Counted from the first letter of the stretch, positions 44,182-54,309 are shown. The stretch is 64,000 nt of DNA from Syngnathus acus (GCF_901709675.1 NC_051089.1:18658008-18722007), one strand, 5' to 3'. Notes: a model not told the origin generated them from the sequence alone. Made by a program: numbers and translations.

Positions 44182-44544
44182 TCACGGGTCCGGCGCACCT
44201 GGCTCGAAGTCCGGCGACGGCCGCGGATCAGGCAACAGCCGCAGATCCGGCGGCGCAAAGGTGGATCCCGATGGCGCACGTGCGTGCGGCGTCGCTGGAG
44301 CGAAGTCCGATGGCGGCCGCGGAACCGATGGCGCCGGGAGGAACTCCGATGGCGGGCGCGGGTCCGGCGTCGCTGGAGCGAAGTCCGACGGCGGCCGCGG
44401 AGCCGGTGGCGCTGGAACAAGCTCCGACGATGGACGTGGATCGGGCGTCACGGCGGGAGCTGGTGGAGGAGGTTGGTCCAGGCGCTGGTCGCTGAAGTGC
44501 GGTTGGATTGTTCTGTCAGGATCGGAATGGAGCAGGGCAACCAA
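44182..44544 (-). CDS. Proline-rich frame of an LTR element
   Basis: A 120-codon minus-strand frame starts inside the end of the LTR (44544) and runs into internal sequence. It is made of repeats of PRPPSDFAPATP/PRPPSEFLPAP type, 15-20 residues each, and has no stop before the end of the repeats. No gag, protease or RT is recognisable. The GC-rich repeat structure also gives long frames on other strands, so coding is unproven. It may be a non-autonomous element's gag-like filler or the remnant of a larger element continuing toward 43960. Confidence 0.4.
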   Translation of the reverse strand: MVALLHSDPDRTIQPHFSDQRLDQPPPPAPAVTPDPRPSSELVPAPPAPRPPSDFAPATPDPRPPSEFLPAPSVPRPPSDFAPATPHARAPSGSTFAPPDLRLLPDPRPSPDFEPGAPDP

Positions 44545-44882
44545 ATGCAGCTTGGACCAGGGTTTTTTGAGGGAAAAGGTAGTTGGAAGGGAGGATCAGG
44601 GGAACGAGCCCAACAGAACCGGTAAACTAACATAACTCAACGGACCGACCGACAGACTGGCTAACGGAAACAGAACTGATAAAGACAGGAACTAAAAGAA
44701 AAAAGAAACAAGGACGACATCAACGATCCGACAGGGAGTGACACGCAGACAGGACTTAAATAAGAGACAGGTAACGAGAGGCAGGTGACTGATTAGTACA
44801 ATGATTGCGAGTAGACACAGGAAGGGAGGGGCGAGTACACAGACGCGGACAGAAACCACGACAAACTACACATAATAAAACA
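44514..44882 (-). mobile_element. LTR on the minus strand with adjoining internal sequence
   Basis: The complement starts tgttttattatg and ends gatcctgaca. It shares ggtccaagctgcatttggt, a TATA-like ttatttaagtcctg and other blocks with the LTRs at 36013 and 49441. The sequence beyond 44514 is proline-rich internal material, so this is a 5' LTR, not a solo LTR. It truncates the zinc-knuckle ORF at 44883. Confidence 0.75.
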
Positions 44883-46188
44883 ACCGGAGACGAGTCGCTC
44901 CCAGGCTTTCCTCTCTTCTCTAACATCGACGGCGATTCAGAGGACCGTTCAGATGCGAGTCTTTTAGCTTTTTGCGCTCAAGGAATCTGGGTGTCTGCAC
45001 TCAACTCATCTGTGACATGTCACTTTCCATTTGTGTGCTTACCATATGCCCCTCCCTTTCCCTTTCCTCACTTGTTTCCTCTCCATGACTTGTAGGCATT
45101 TCTTCTACTCCATCAATTTCCTCTGCGTTCTCTGTTGGTGGGGGTGGCACATGCCCCTCCCTTTCCCTCTCCTCATCTATTCCCTCATTACCTGTTCTCT
45201 CGTCACCTGTTCCATCATCACCTGTTTCCTCGTCACCTGTTCCCTCCTCACCTGTTCCCTCCTCACCCGTTTCCTCTCCACCAATCACAGGCCTTGGCGG
45301 GAAATTTGAATTGCCAAAATGTTTGTTAGCTTCATTTTCCTTCACCTGTGTCATTTCTCTCCCGGCGTTAGGTTTGTTGGCAAAAGACCTTGGGCACTTT
45401 CTGTAGAGATGATCAGTTTCTACACAGAGATGGCACTTTCTGCCATTGGTACACTCTTCAAAAGTATGACCAATAACTACATTTCCGGCATATTATTTGC
45501 TCACACGCTTCTGCAAGGTGCCCATGCTGTCCACACTTGCGGCAGAGCTTGGGTTGGCCCTGACAATATATGTAGCCTCGGTTTTCTCCCAAAACTATCA
45601 TTGATGGGAGATGTTTCAGGCCCTGGAACCCCTGAGGGTTCTCCCATTGTTGAATGGGGACCTGCCAGGAACAATTCCAGATGCCATCTTCATCTCTCAC
45701 CTTCATAGCCTGGCTTTAACCGTGCAATATCTTCCCAGAAAATTACAAATGTCCTCTGCATTCACTGTCTCATTAAACATTCTGACAATAACTGTTTTCG
45801 CAGTATTGTCGGTCAGCCTTTCAACAATAAACACAGAGAACTGGGATTTAACATTTCCATACCGATTCCAAAACTCACGCAGGTTTGCCGCCAGGGCTGT
45901 GGACTCGGTCGGATTTTTCCACCGAGTCCGAGTCCGGCCTCTTGACCATGAGTCCGAGTCCGGCTGTCCATTTTTTCTGTTAATTCATGTGACTGCTTAG
46001 TCTTTATTCAAGGCTAATTTAGATCAAAATCTAAATAATTACAACAGTTTTGTGATGGCTTTGTCTTTATTAAACATATAAACGAATACAATAAACAGAT
46101 ACTTTCAAGTTTTAATCATTAATTACACCATTATAGCTCAGACATTTATCTAAACACAAATAATTAGTGACGACCCCTTATTTGGGAA

Positions 46189-48176
46189 GCGAAAAACCCA
46201 TGTCGTACGGCGTCAGCACTATGTTGTTTTCAATAAAAACATGAAGAACTCACGTTTGCGTCAGTCAATTTTAATTTTTATAAAGGATTATTCTCATTTG
46301 ATGTCTTTAAATTCATCCGCGTTCTGCCATTGAAGCGGGGTGCATTCAAAGACCAGTCGTACAGACGGAACACTCAATCACTTCACCAAAACGCAACAAT
46401 ATAATTACGTGAGCTCTTTGCATAAACCTCGATGCAAAGAAACTCCTCTTTTTGGGTACAGGCTACAAGGAGTATATATTACAAAGGAGACTTTATACTT
46501 AATTGTGATCATCATTCATCCATCCATCCATTTTATTTTATTACTCAGGTATTTTCAAAGCAAATTAATATTGTTACATTTATTAATTTGCTTTAACATG
46601 ACAGCGCAATATAATTAAAAGCTGACACGATAGCAATGTCAAACGTGTTCATTTAAGAAAAAGCCACACACCTTTTGTGATCAAATCTTTCATAACGAGA
46701 ATGATTTGAGTGAATTGATTTTACAATTTTTATCCCCCCTCCCCACCATCTGTCACTTTGCTTGGGACAAAAGGAGCCTTCAGAACTGAAATTTCTTCTC
46801 AATTATTCATTCAAATCAATTCACTCAAATCATTCTCGTTATGAAAGATTTGATCACAAAACGTTTCCGTCTGTACGACTGGTCTTTGATGCACCCCGCT
46901 TCAATGGCAGAACGCGGATGAATTTAAAGACATCAAATGAGAATAATCCTTTATAAAAATTAAAATTGACTGACGCAAACGTGAGTTCTTCATGTTTTTA
47001 TTGAAAACAACATAGTGTTGACGCCGTACGACGCCGTACGACAGGGGTCCCCAAACTTTTTCCTGTGAGGGCCACATAACTTTTCCCTTCTCTGATGGGG
47101 GGCCGGTGTCAGTTTGTAACAGAAAAAGTGTGACGATCGTAGGGGAGCTTAAAAAATTTATTGTTTTCCAGAAAGCCACATATAACCAAATAACGGTTAT
47201 TTAATAACCCTTTCCAGGTTCTTTACAGAAAAAAAGTCAGGAAACAAATAATAACACTATTAATGAAATAAATAGTAACTAAATAACCCTCTCTGAGTTC
47301 TTCACAGAAAAAACAGGAAATAAATAATAACTAAATAACTCTCTCTGGGTTCCTCATAGAAAAAAAAGCCATGGAACATTTACTTTCTGTTGTGCCATGC
47401 ACAATCTTAACAGATAAAAGTTCAGCTCAGTTGTCAGAGCAGAATCTCTCTGACACATATGAGCAGTCTCTTAAAGTTCTTGTGTTCCTTCCTTATAATC
47501 CTTTTGTAGGTTCCAGTAGGCTTGTAGACACCGCTGTCTTTTTTGTTAAAGTTTGCTAGTGCGTCATAGTCTGGAGTAAAATTTGTTGTGGCAATTCTTA
47601 GGCGAGATCCGAGGTGTTGGTCCGTTTACCTCGATCTGTGACGGTTTGATGTTGACGTTCATGTGGCTGAACGTCACGTCGCGTACGTCGAGCCAAATTG
47701 GCCACTCTCTTTTAAACGCTCGGCACTGTGTCCACCTTGCTTTTCCTTGGGCGGCTCATCTTAATGGAAGGATTCCAGGGGAAGGTTTGTGGGTGGCTTT
47801 AGCGCAAAACTGCATCTGAAAGCTCAGCGCGCGAATTACAAGAATGCTGTCGTCACAGCCCACGCTCTAAATTCGGGACTGATACAAATAGAGCGCGAGT
47901 GCGCCATGTCCGTACTACTGAGTACGTACAGTGTACGTCGTACACGCACTTGTGAGTGTGCACCGAGCTTTCTGACACGGCTTCCGGTAGTAAATGCGCA
48001 GGCGAGCGCTTCCCCATCTACTGGGGAAACGCAGTCATTGCAGGCAAAATGACCAAAAAAAAAAGTTTAATACAATTTGTTCAGGGTTGGCGGGCCGGAT
48101 TAAACGGTCCCGTGGGCCGTATCCGGCCCGCGGGCCGTAGTTTGGTGACCCCTGCCGTACGACATCGGTTTTTCGC
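46189..48176. mobile_element. Foldback (long inverted repeat) element containing a hAT
   Basis: Left arm 46189-46371 and right arm 46862-47033 plus 48155-48176 are nearly identical in inverted orientation (ends gcgaaaaacc). The left arm also resumes at about 46672-46722, pairing with 46807-46861, with a roughly 300-bp insertion in between. So each arm is about 235 bp around a spacer of about 85 bp. The right arm is split by the chimeric hAT. No ORF. Confidence 0.8.
47042..48154. mobile_element. Chimeric hAT element
   Basis: Exact 8-bp TSD ccgtacga (47034-47041, 48155-48162). The left end is caggggtccccaaactttttc; the right half (about 47555-48154) is the reverse complement of the first 550-600 bp of hAT family 1 (4042...), ending agtttggtgacccctg. 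The two halves come from different hAT families. Confidence 0.88.
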
Positions 48177-48664
48177 TATAATTCGGTATAATTCGAGGTA
48201 GTCCACCCTCACCCAAAGTTAAGGTTTCATGGGAATATTATTGTCATAATTGTCTGGACCATATATGATAATTGTTTAATGGTAGTTATTGATAGATCTT
48301 GAAGATGTCAAGTTATAGGTGCATAAGACTATGTTGTTCATGCATATAGCACGTTCATTGTAAGAGGGGAAGAGATGTTGTGTATTTTGGGCTAACTCAA
48401 ATTCCGTAGTAGAAAAACCCCGGAAGTGGGATGGGCATTCTGTGTTGTTCTGGTACGCCCTGTGAACGCACTGTGAGTAAGGAATAAAGCAGTTATCATT
48501 CACGTCGTTGTCCGACCTATTCTTGCTATCTAAGAACCTGGAAAATAGAAAGGATATAACATATATCACGTGTCATTACGACGAGTTTGGTGGAGTTTGT
48601 ACTGCTTCTTCCAACTCCTACCGCGCTGACTGTAACCTGACACTCTCTGGCTGCGTCTTGCCTC
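48177..48664. other. Unassigned sequence nested in the hAT, plus a shared fragment
   Basis: 48180-48555 is unassigned (has aataaagcagttatc, possibly LTR-like). 48560-48664 matches 12262-12365 of another hAT element (gacgagtttggtggag). Confidence 0.5.
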
Positions 48665-49231
48665 CTTTTTTTATTGTCGGACTCGGTGGTCAAAATCAGC
48701 ACCGAGTCCGAGTCCGGCAAAAAATGACCGAGTCCGACCGAGTCCGAGTCCCCGAGTCCGAACCGAGTCCACAGCCCTGTTTGCCGCAGAGCAAAAGCTC
48801 ACATCAAAGCCTTTGCTAAAAGGCAACGTTAGAATGCAGTTCAAATCATATGCTTTAAATTTCAGGGTTTGTTGGTTTAGCTTTCTGGAAAAGTCTAAAC
48901 TTGACATTACCAGCGGCTCACCATTCATTTCCTTCAAATTGAAGCGTACATTATGGTCCCTCCGCATGGCCGCATGGGGAGCCGCCATAGTGGAAGCACC
49001 ACCTAAAGACATTTAGACAAAAGGAAAGAAACACTTAAAGAATACCAAACAACTACAAAATAACACAAAGTAAATGAAAGTAACTTGCCACAGTAGATTA
49101 TGTCACAAAAGTATCAGGTGATTTGTAACACAATGCTATGACACTATTTCCTCCACAAAGTGAGTCAAGTTCACTGCCACGTCAGGGTGAGAACTTGCGA
49201 CTCAGGAGAGGTGATCGCCTTCCTAGCCAGC

Positions 49232-49279
49232 TAAGAACAGATACTACACTTGATCTTAGCCAAAAGGCCGAGAAGCGAT
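49232..49279 (-). ncRNA. U2 snRNA 5' fragment (first 48 nt)
   Basis: The minus strand reads from atcgcttctcggccttttgg through gatcaagtgtagtatctg to ttctta, the expected first 48 nt of vertebrate U2 with no mismatch found by eye. It includes the branch-point recognition sequence gtagta. The next bases (gctggctagg) are not U2, so the gene is cut after ttctta. No proximal sequence element was recognised upstream. It cannot be a functional U2 RNA. It lies 219 bp upstream of, and on the same strand as, the zinc-knuckle ORF start. Confidence 0.9.
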
Positions 49280-49440
49280 GGAGTATACGAGTGACGGACT
49301 CACTTACAGGCTTCCCTGTCTACCCATTCTCACCGACAGTTACAGTACGGAACAGAGTGCTGCTCTTCTGGGCACTAATAAATCGGCAAACTTGTCTGCC
49401 GACTTATTTGTTCATTCTTCTTCACCCGCAGTAAAGCGTG

Positions 49441-49833
49441 TGTCACGTGCCGTGCCAGAGAGACGCTCGGCCGGCAACTTCCCTCAGCCACACCCTTTTG
49501 TTGCCATCATATCTGTCACCTGCTCCCTCTTGTTATCTGATGTATTTAAACCCTGCCCATGTGTTTCTCCCTGTCGGTGTCTACTGTTGTCCCCCGTCTG
49601 TGGCCGCGCCTCGTGTTCCTGTCCTGCTCGTCCAGTTGCACCTCGGTCTTGTCGGAGGCTCACGGTCAGAATCTGTTCCGTGTCCGACTGGACTTCTGTA
49701 TATCTGTTCGCTGGCCGAGAGTCTCTATCCCGTCTGTGTCTTCGTTTCCCCACCTACCTCCCTTCCAACTCCCTTTCCCTTCAATAAACCCTGGTTCAAG
49801 CTTCATTTGGTCGCCCGGCAATCATTCCTGACA
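49441..49833 (+). mobile_element. Solo LTR, 393 bp
   Basis: Starts tgtcacgtgc, ends ttcctgaca; flanks gcgtg (49436-49440) and gcatg (49834-49838) form a 5-bp TSD with one mismatch. TATA-like gtatttaaaccc near 49541, aataaaccctgg near 49785. Same family group as 36013-36355. Confidence 0.88.
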
Positions 49834-50037
49834 GCATGTAGTCGTTCACGAGGCACATGTATGTGTCTCCTTTCAGCAATCTCTATCCAAATACACAGTG
49901 CAGGTATTCAATGGGTAGTCCCGGTGAACATAAAAGGCAAAGATTGAGATTTTGCAAAGAGCTTTCCAGGGTCATCATATGTATCGAACGGCTGCGCTGG
50001 AAAGAGTTGGGCCAGAAGAATAGAATGCAACTGATGC

Positions 50038-50117
50038 AGAAGTGGCAGGATTGAACCCACGCCTCAGGAGAGACCGGAGCCTTAATCCAGCACCTTAGAC
50101 CGCTCGGCCACACTACC
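50038..50117 (-). tRNA. tRNA-Leu(AAG)-like, probable pseudogene
   Basis: Minus strand: acceptor ggtagtg, D-arm tggccgagcggtctaagg (A box), anticodon loop attaagg (AAG), a long variable arm ctcctgaggcg, and T-arm gtgggttcaatcc. The T loop is one base short (ttcaat) and the acceptor has a mismatch and G-U pairs. So it is a recognisable leucine tRNA with a weakened B box. Confidence 0.8.
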
Positions 50118-50357
50118 AACCACCTGTCATTTCTACATTGTATTTTGTTGACAAATCTATTAAAATGTGAACTTGGAGGATAAAAAGTTGGTTTCTCCAC
50201 CAGCATCCAGTGCTGCCCGACTGAGCTTTGTTCATAATGTAATGAAGCCTGTACACAACAGAGTCGAAACAATATGAATGACAATCAGAATCCAGTTGAG
50301 CTGGATCCGAATGCTTGTTTGCTGATTAGAGGACATCATGAAGGACTAGCGCTGAGT

Positions 50358-50429
50358 AGCAGAGTGGCGCAGCGGGAGCGTGCTGGGCCCATAACCCAGA
50401 GGTCGATGGATCGAAACCATCCTCTGCTA
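50358..50429 (+). tRNA. Initiator tRNA-Met(CAT)
   Basis: 72 nt from agcagagtggcgcagc to cctctgcta, with anticodon cat in ctgggcccataacccag. The features typical of initiator tRNA are visible: A at position 1 paired with the 3' end, three G-C pairs in the anticodon stem, and gatcgaaac in the T loop. It differs from the vertebrate consensus as recalled at one D-loop base. All stems pair. The downstream T run is short (ttt). Confidence 0.93.
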
Positions 50430-50592
50430 TTTGGAACTTGTGTCCTTTGGACCTTCTCTCAAGTCATGATTTTGAGAAGAAATAATATTTTCCACACGTT
50501 GGTTGTGCTGCGTGGAACTCGACCCATACTCAATGCATACAGTTTATTAGGCATATATGTACTTTCTTTCACCATTCTCAGTCCAAATACAC

Positions 50593-51612
50593 CAGACATG
50601 GGCAAAGGACAGTCCGCGGGCCAAATCCGGCCCACGGGGCCTGCCAAACCCGAATAAATTGTATCATTAATCATTTTCCCTGCAATTACTATGTTTCCCC
50701 CAATAGATGGGGAAGCGCCCGCTCGCGCATTTACTCCCGGAAGCCGTCTCAGAAAGCTCGGTGCACACTCACAAGTGTAAGCAGTACGGACCCGGCGCAG
50801 TCCGCGCTCGATTTTCATCAGTGCCGAATTTCGAGTGTGGGCTGTGACGTCAGAATTCTCGTAATTCGTGTGCTGAGCTTTCAGATACAGTTTGACGCTA
50901 ATGCCACCCACAAACCTTCCCCTGGAATCCTTCCATTAAAATGAGTGGCCCGAGGAAAAGAAAGGTGGACACTGAGTGCCGAGTGTTTAAAAAAAAAGAG
51001 TGGACAATTTGGCTCGACCTACGTACGTGTGTGAGCAGACGTTCAGCTGCATGAACGTCAACACAGCCCGTCACAGATCTAGGTTAGAGGACCGACACCT
51101 CGGCTCTATCCTACGAATTACCACAACAAATTTTACTCCAGACCATGATGCACTAGCAACAAAGGGAGACCAACAATACTATTGATTTCTTTATTACTTT
51201 ATTTCGATGTATTCTTTCACTGTAATTCAAGATGATGTATTTGGTCAGAATGTCTGTCGTTTGATGTGATTTCGCCTCATTAGATAAACATCTTTCATAA
51301 ATTTGGCCTGCAGGCGCTGAAGTGATGGAAATATTATTCATAATAACAGTGCCGTATTTAATGAGAATCACTGATAGTAGTGTTTTGGTAAAATATTTTT
51401 TAATGCTGTTAATCAATGCATTTGTTTTCAAAAAGTTTATTTTGATTGTCCATGCTTTACTACCTACTAAAAGTAAAAACTTTTTATGCAATGAACTTTA
51501 CATGTCATTTCTATTACTTCACACAATCTACATCCATCTGCTCCTGGTTTGGTCCCCGGTCAAAATTTAGAACCCAATTCGACCCGCAAGTCAAAACGTT
51601 TGCCCACCCCTG
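50593..51612. mobile_element. hAT family 1, copy 3 (old)
   Basis: The left end is cagacatgggcaaag and the right end gtttgcccacccctg. The 8-bp flanks aaatacac and aattagac match at 6 of 8, so it is an older insertion. The interior resembles 42635-43953 with deletions; it has an MSGPRKRKVDTECRVF start at 50941. Confidence 0.8.
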
Positions 51613-51617
51613 AATTA

Positions 51618-51925
51618 GACAAACACAATTACCTTGATTGTCAGTGAAGAAGTATTGTGATTCCCATTTTTCTCTTGAAAGCGACAGCCCTCAACATCAA
51701 CTTTCCTTGTGTTCTTTCCAGTCGCCATGGCAGAAATGAGCGGCGCTGTTGCCACCTTTAAGTTATAGGAGAAATTACAGTTTCAAGTTTCATGATTTTT
51801 TTATTCAGTTTGACAGTGCAGGCGGGCCATAAATAATACATTATAAGACCGAAGCTGCGGGCTGAATGCAATCTGACCGGGGGCTGGATTTGGCCCGCGG
51901 GCCGGAATTTGGACATGCATGATGT
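51618..51925 (-). pseudogene. hAT transposase N-terminal remnant (GTF2IRD2-like)
   Basis: From ATG 51728 on the minus strand the frame reads MATGKNTRKVDVEGCRFQEK, then is frameshifted (stop near 51618). The same N-terminus, MATAKKTRTVDIEGRRFQEK, is found at 56335 in the other orientation. 51800-51925 is the element's subterminal region (ggcccgcgggcc, tggacatg). Confidence 0.75.
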
Positions 51926-52165
51926 ACAGTGAATAAAGAGCAGCAGTTTTTACTTGTAAACGAACCCAACGCAACATATTGCGCTTCCATGTCGTGTGTT
52001 CACCTTTTTCATGACGTTTATTTCGATACAGCAAAATGCAGGTCACAACGGCAAATTCGTGCTACCACATAAAAAGCTGTCAATAACTTTTCATGATCGC
52101 CATGATTCCATGAAACACCAAGTCTTGGAAGAAAGCCTGTTTCGGATCTGGTTGTAAAAAAGGGA

Positions 52166-52204
52166 AGGAAGACCGTCAGGGAATACCAGGTGCTGAAAGC
52201 CTTT
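52166..52204 (+). pseudogene. 5S rRNA 3' fragment
   Basis: aggaagaccgtcagggaat then accaggtgctgaaagcc matches the last 40 nt of 5S rRNA with mismatches, followed by a T run. It lies 110 bp upstream of the fuller 5S copy. Confidence 0.7.
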
Positions 52205-52284
52205 TTCCCCCACGTCAATTGTGAAAGGTAACTTTTACAACAGCCAACCGCCACTGCTTGGCAGGGTTTCAGGGGCGATTGTGT

Positions 52285-52291
52285 CTATAAA
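52285..52291 (+). promoter_or_regulatory. TATA-like element upstream of 5S
   Basis: tataaaa lies 32 to 26 bp before the 5S start, the position of the upstream element in vertebrate 5S genes. Confidence 0.5.
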
Positions 52292-52316
52292 ATGGAACAT
52301 TTGGATTTCTCTCACG

Positions 52317-52436
52317 GCTTACGTCCATACTACCCTTAAAACGCCCGATCTCGTCCGATCTCAGAAGCTAAACAGGGTCGGGCCTGGTTAGTACTTGGAC
52401 GGCAGACCGCCGGGGAACACCAGGTGCCGTCAGCTT
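52317..52436 (+). rRNA. 5S rRNA-like gene (variant or pseudogene)
   Basis: A 120-nt match to vertebrate 5S with about a dozen substitutions. The internal control region is recognisable: box A agctaaacagggtcgg, box C tggacggcagaccgcc. The terminal helix gcttacg/cgtcagc pairs at 6 of 7 despite differing from consensus, which suggests maintained structure. A TATA-like box sits at about -30 and a T-rich stretch (ttctttctttttctttt) follows. Could be a divergent functional variant or a decayed copy. Confidence 0.75.
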
Positions 52437-52739
52437 CTTTCTTTTTCTTTTGTGCACTTCAATCGTTAAGCAAAACATTTTTACGACACCATATAAAGTT
52501 GTCTTCAACAAAGATATGGCAGTTACGCCAGCTTTTTATTGCTCCAATCGCATTTTCAGGCTGCACTGAGCACCATGGACAACTCTGCAGTGTGCGGATC
52601 AGGACCGCGGATAGATTTGCACTGTATATAGTGCAGCACCATGGACACCTCCACACCTTGTGCGGCTCAATGCCTATGACAGACCTGCGCCGTAGATAGC
52701 TCTCTGTGTTCTTGCTATACAGCACCGTGGACAGCGCTC

Positions 52740-53400
52740 ATGATTTTTTTTATTTGTTAGGGACTATGATAAATTAACAATATTCCAAGATATCAAACGG
52801 CTACTAACATACTGTGTGTTCTGCCCTCAGGCGTTTTGACTAAGTTCCTAGTCGGACCTTTTTTCAGTGACGGACCAGCTAAAACAACGACAAACTAATA
52901 CCAGTCTGCTTCAGCAGAGCGCTGGGTTAAATCTCTGTCTGTAAATATTTTCACATCAGCATAACTTTAGTGTGTGGTGTATTTGTTTTCGTTTCATTAC
53001 AGAGTTTATCACATTTCTGACTGTACCTACGTATTTTCACGAGTGAAACTCGCGGTGAATAATGTTCGTCCTGCCGACGCTATATTCCGTTTGTGGAGCT
53101 ATGCTATAGAATTCACGTTGATGCATATTTACGTGTGTATGACTGTACGTATAACTTTGTTTTATTTTTGTAAAGTGAAAACAAATCGTTACATTTTGTA
53201 ATGCTTATTTTTATTGATGTCATTTCAGTCTTACAGGAAGATTGTGTCATAGAAGAGTTGACAAATAAAGCTGAGGAAAAAATCCAAAATAAAATCGTCA
53301 ACAAAATGTCTAGACTTCTTCGCCATTACCTGGCTGTTAGCTATCTGTCTAACAATTCAGAACATAGCGAGGGCAGAATAACATATTTTAAGACAATTTA
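52740..53400. other. No gene seen
   Basis: AT-rich; short frames at 52974-53201 and 53201-53401 have no recognised domain. Confidence 0.35.
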
Positions 53401-53505
53401 ACAGTATTACAAAATATCAAACGGCTATATGCATATTTTAAGGTAATTCAACCGTATTACAAAATATCAAACAGCTGTATACATATTTTAAGATGAATTT
53501 CTAAA
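53395..53505. repeat. Tandem repeat, two units of about 55 bp
   Basis: Units share gtattacaaaatatcaaac and gcatattttaag/acatattttaag. Confidence 0.7.
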
Positions 53506-53534
53506 CACAGCAAACTTGAACAGCAACACAATAA

Positions 53535-54164
53535 AACATGACTAAACATAAACATGACTACTCGGACTCACTTTCACTCTCTGTTTCAGAGTCAGATATA
53601 GATGTGGATGTCGTTGATCCAGAGCCTATCTCTGAGTCAATGTCTTTCTCTCCACCCTTGGACTCCTTCCAATTCAACAGCTCTTTCCATTTTGACAACT
53701 TGCCTGAAAGGCCAAGTCTGACATCTGGCTTGCCCAGTTCCTCCTATTCCAGCCTTGATGCATTTTCCCGGCTGTCCGTAGCAGACTCCTTCCAGTGCAA
53801 CCACTTGGCTAAAAGGCCAGGTTTGACATCCAGCTCGCCCATGTCGTCTTCCTGGATTAGCCGTGCCAATATCCCTACTTCTTCATTCTGGAGTCGAGAT
53901 ACGTTCTCCCGACAGTCCTGAGCTTCCTCCTCCTTGTCCTTTTCAGATGAGCTTTCCTGGCTGTCCTGCTCCATCTGTTCCACTTCTCATGATTTTGGAA
54001 GGAACAAGATAGGTCGGTTTAGTGTTGACTGAGAAAACAAGAAGATGCAATGAAGCTGAAGCAATCTCAAGTACTTACCTTGGACTCTCGCAGCCATGCT
54101 TATCTCGCATGTGGCGGGACAGGATGGCGTAATCTTTTCCGCACTCTGGGCAATGTTTCTTTGT
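53535..54164 (-). pseudogene. C2H2 zinc-finger gene fragment with acidic C-terminus
   Basis: The first exon (54164-54079) has an acceptor and a gtaagt donor. It encodes KKHCPECGKDYAILSRHMRDKHG, here written as CPECGKDYAILSRH and MRDKHG: a C2H2 finger (CxxC, HxxxxH). After an 97-bp intron, a second exon (from about 53982) encodes an E/D/S-rich sequence (SSEKDKEEEAQDC, VKPGLLAKWLHWKES), has an in-frame TAG near 53745 and would end SDSETESESESE near 53540. The two exons do not join cleanly in frame. Looks like a decayed host or transposon-carried gene; identity unknown. Confidence 0.55.
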
Positions 54165-54309
54165 CTAAGGTGAGTCAGGACATGACAATATTATACATTT
54201 GATTACTTTCGTGATAGCCAAGTCATCAATGAATAAATGCAAGTGAAAATCGATATTCATTCTTTAATGTCTATTTCCTGGAAGTTTACGTCTACTTCCA
54301 GGATCGTGA

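Larger units (their letters stand above)
45892..48779. mobile_element. hAT (gactcgg family) copy 2, inflated by nested insertions
   Basis: The left end cagggctgtggactcgg at 45892 and right end gtccacagccctg at 48779 are flanked by an exact 8-bp TSD, tttgccgc (45884-45891, 48780-48787), inside the zinc-knuckle ORF. The left part matches the 39007-39756 copy until gacgacccc (46177), where foreign sequence starts. hAT sequence resumes at about 48665. Confidence 0.92.
44883..49012 (-). pseudogene. Zinc-knuckle protein (ZCCHC3-like / LINE ORF1), split by nested transposons
   Basis: The minus-strand ATG at 49012 starts [16 protein letters not shown] and the frame reads to the hAT at 48779. Across the hAT the frame continues at 45891 (LREFWNRYGNVKSQF). 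A one-base frameshift occurs near 45705, then [17 protein letters not shown] and [15 protein letters not shown]. Three zinc knuckles follow: [14 protein letters not shown], a second CRKC...GHTFEEC with a frameshift near 45475, and [14 protein letters not shown]. An acidic [12 protein letters not shown]-type repeat tail leads to a TGA at 45001; similar codons continue in another frame to the LTR at 44883. CCHC knuckles bind nucleic acid. Such ORFs are multicopy in fish and resemble ORF1 of Tx1-clade LINEs; ZCCHC3-like is the other reading. Confidence 0.75.

Noticed and set aside
44110-44635. Arginine/tryptophan-rich plus-strand frames
   Set aside because: Products of the same GC repeat as the minus-strand proline-rich frame; not separately supported.
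49280-49340. U2 promoter (PSE) upstream of the U2 fragment
   Set aside because: No convincing element in the correct orientation.
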